A program made the translations under genes and the position numbers. A stretch of 64,000 nucleotides of DNA. Source: Setophaga petechia. Its lineage: Eukaryota; Chordata; Aves; Passeriformes; Parulidae. Shown one piece after another: positions 61,801 through 64,000 of the stretch (the stretch's first letter is position 1; the number at the start of each line of letters is the position of its first letter). The DNA lies in the NCBI GenBank assembly GCA_024362935.1, contig JANCRA010000032.1, positions 1,736,001 through 1,800,000 of the forward strand, given 5' to 3'. The notes beneath the pieces are model-generated. The model was not told where the DNA came from and did not search any database. It saw only the letters and a list, made by a program, of their open reading frames with translations.

Positions 61801-63286
61801 TGCTGCTAGCCTAAGAAATCTTAGTGATGACTAATGCAGCTGTCTCAGACTTGTAATAAATTTTTTGTAGTAACCTATACCGTTATAGGTTCTTTTTGGC
61901 TACTATTACCTGTAGTACTTCAACCATCTGCTAACACTGAGGCTTTAGAAAAAGTGGTCTTATGGAAATTGGGTGCCATTTAACAATCTTATGCCAGCAG
62001 CTACTGAATGGAAAAAATATTGCACTCAGTGGGGAGGCAACTGGGAAAAATCCTGCTTTGATATATGGTTTGCTCTCTTAAAAAACACTGGAACTTGAGA
62101 GGTTCAACTAAAATCACCACCTTCCCTGGTAGAACTCTTAACCTCTCTTTTCTGTGACTCTGCTGTGCAGGAAGAGCAACAGGATTGTTAGATGCCAAAT
62201 GCAAATTACTGCTCCATTGAAATGGAAACTTGCTGCAGAAGAGGTTCATCCTTCATTCAGGTTGGAAAGCACACTTGAGGATAGTTTTCAACACAGAACT
62301 AACAGAGCCCATGAGTGTCTAATAGTTCTTAGGGCATTTCCTGTAGAACAGCCACAAGACAGGAGAGAGCAAAGAAATATGTGGATGAGAACATGCTATC
62401 CAGCTAATTTGGGAACTAACCTTCTGTGTCTGCTTTCCATAGTTTCATTCTCTTTCAGAGAACCCATTAAAACTTCAGAGGAAGAGAGGAAGGAACAAGA
62501 TGCTATAAACCTCTTTGAATTGTCTTGAGCTGCTCTGTTGTCAAAATTAAATTAAACAAATGTGTGGAAAGCAACTCTTAGGGCTGACTCTCCAAAGCTT
62601 TTCAATAGATACCATTTTTCATTTGAAAGACACTTCAGAACCTACACTATTCTCTGGTTTTTGAGTGCCATATCACTCAAGTTCTGTATTTTCTGAACTA
62701 CATGATGATCAAGAACTTCCCAGAACTGGAAGGCTGTGCTTGGGACTTTTTCTCTTTTATGTCCTACTTCTTCTGGAACCCTATTGCTGACTGAGAGCAC
62801 CTTACTATTTTTGTAAAAGCATAAGAGATAAAGTGAAAAGAGGCTTTTAGAGTTTGAGAGAGAGGAAAAAATTAATTAAAATAATATCTAGGGTGAAGTA
62901 CAATCAGGGAGAATGGTATCAATAATTCTTTACAATATAGCTTTTCAATGTAAGGTCATCAGCTAATCAGCCAGGGCTAGCAAAGTGTTCTTCTCCCTAA
63001 TCAAGTGCCTGAAGGCAGAGTGCAACCAGGCTATCAGATTTTCTTGTCTGTTAAACAAGAGCAGTGTGTAGGTAGCAGCAGTCAGAAGCATCACTGAAGA
63101 AGAAGCACTTCAGGGGTTTTCTACCTCTTCCCATCTAGGGTTACAGAACTTGGATTTGAACTGAGCAGATCTCCCTGACCTGCAAAGAAATACAGAAATG
63201 TTGAACTCCTTCCCTCTGCCTTTGAATAAATAATGCACTGCTTCAAAATCAGTTGTTTTGGCTCCCCATGATGAGAACTTAGACCT
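58801..63286. other. Long non-coding stretch
   Basis: No gene supported. The longest frames are 107 codons (59021-59344, plus) and 124 codons (62154-62528, plus), with no recognised domain and no splice or promoter context that I can defend. No repeat family recognised in about 4.5 kb. Confidence 0.55.
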
Positions 63287-63334
63287 GTTGAGCCCAGGTG
63301 AACCCACAGAGGTTGAGCCCAGGTGAACCCACAG
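63287..63334 (+). repeat. Tandem duplication, period 25 bp
   Basis: GTTGAGCCCAGGTGAACC plus the following CACAG occurs identically at 63287-63309 and 63312-63334, separated by AG. The 23-bp identity suggests a recent duplication. Confidence 0.95.
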
Positions 63335-64000
63335 GCAGATGAGTGAAGGTTCCAGCAGCAGGGAAGACACTGAAATAACAAGTAACAAGAAATAACAAGA
63401 TCTTCCACAAAAGAGTGCTCCTGGAACAAAAGGGTCAGAATCATAATTCAGACTTCCTATTGAACAGTCCTTTGAAATGTCCCCACCTTAAATAACATTG
63501 TCAAATATGTCTGGCTGTCTATGCTTGTTTAAAGATACATTATTTTAGTAGCAAATGAAATCATAACCATAAATAATGGAGAGATTGGTGCATCTCATTG
63601 AAATACATACAATTTGTCCAAAATGAGCGCTGTGGTATTTCAAATCTGGGCTAAATTTTGAATAGATTAATGGGACTCAAGTAAGATATTTGAATTGGTT
63701 TTAGACTTACTTACTTCAGTGGTACTTAAATATCTCTCAAACAGGTTAATAAGGAAAGGCAAACCATCATTAAATTGAAAGATGATACACACATTCACAC
63801 TATTTAAATCAGACCAAATTTATGTGTGTAGATGAAGATTTAATAATTCAGATTTCTGACACATTTTAACATTTAACTCTGGGAAAAGCCACTTCTGTGC
63901 TGATTGCCTTCATTGCATTTTTGCAGTTAGTTATTGTGCAGAGCTAACAGCAGGGTCTGTGTCTGTTTTCCCTCCTGGCAAGAAGGATGTGATGGGGTTT
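63335..64000. other. Non-coding stretch, no gene seen
   Basis: No recognised repeat. A TTTTGCAG near 63920 resembles a splice acceptor but no coding frame follows that I can recognise before the window ends. Confidence 0.5.

Noticed and set aside
1..64000. CRISPR arrays, operons, phage or bacterial genes
   Set aside because: No spaced direct-repeat arrays, no packed open frames and no ribosome-binding-site pattern. The repeat content is avian.

Overview
This window looks like non-coding nuclear DNA from a bird, most likely a songbird (passerine). The main evidence is the repeat content. Nine dispersed fragments match the 3' part of CR1, the dominant avian LINE retrotransposon, several with the typical ATTCTATG-like tail. 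Two more pieces look like solitary retroviral LTRs of types I associate with songbird genomes. The DNA is A+T-rich, has no operon structure, and has many stop codons in all frames. The lineage call is inference from these repeats.

No protein-coding gene could be supported. The longest open frames are either the CCCTT microsatellite read as protein (4327-4992), frames inside an LTR (46651-47047), or anonymous frames with no recognisable domain. No tRNA, rRNA, CRISPR array or recognisable miRNA was seen. The window is best read as intergenic DNA or part of a large intron. Short exons (below about 60 codons) cannot be excluded.

Layout. 1-5 kb: two CR1 3' ends (866-1013 plus strand, 3111-3225 minus strand) and a 245-bp, apparently perfect CCCTT/GGGAA microsatellite (4719-4963). 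5-14.5 kb: no genes, with a 55-bp-period tandem duplication at 9283-9369. 14.5-15.5 kb: two CR1 fragments of different subtypes placed head to head. 15.5-28.5 kb: A+T-rich DNA with hairpins at 16240-16329, 19737-19794 and 27876-27929, a CR1 end at 20981-21094 and an ACAAA microsatellite. 28574-28990: an LTR-like element. 29-46 kb: two CR1 pieces and a perfect 48-bp direct repeat at 37535-37582 and 41275-41322. 46615-47255: a complete solo LTR with TGTCCT/AGGACA ends and an exact CAATG target duplication. 48.2-49.0 kb: a G+C-richer patch with a consensus splice-donor sequence. 50-64 kb: an A+T-rich block, another CR1 end, a long old CR1 copy (about 57890-58800) that keeps traces of reverse transcriptase, and a 25-bp tandem duplication near the end.

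There is no gene system to reconstruct. The features are the products of retrotransposition, LTR recombination, slippage and local template switching. I found no convincing novel biological system. The items most worth checking are the 48-bp long-distance duplication, the cleanly bounded solo LTR, the long G-quadruplex-capable microsatellite, the nested palindromic duplication at 19.74-19.79 kb, and the possible exon end at 48742.
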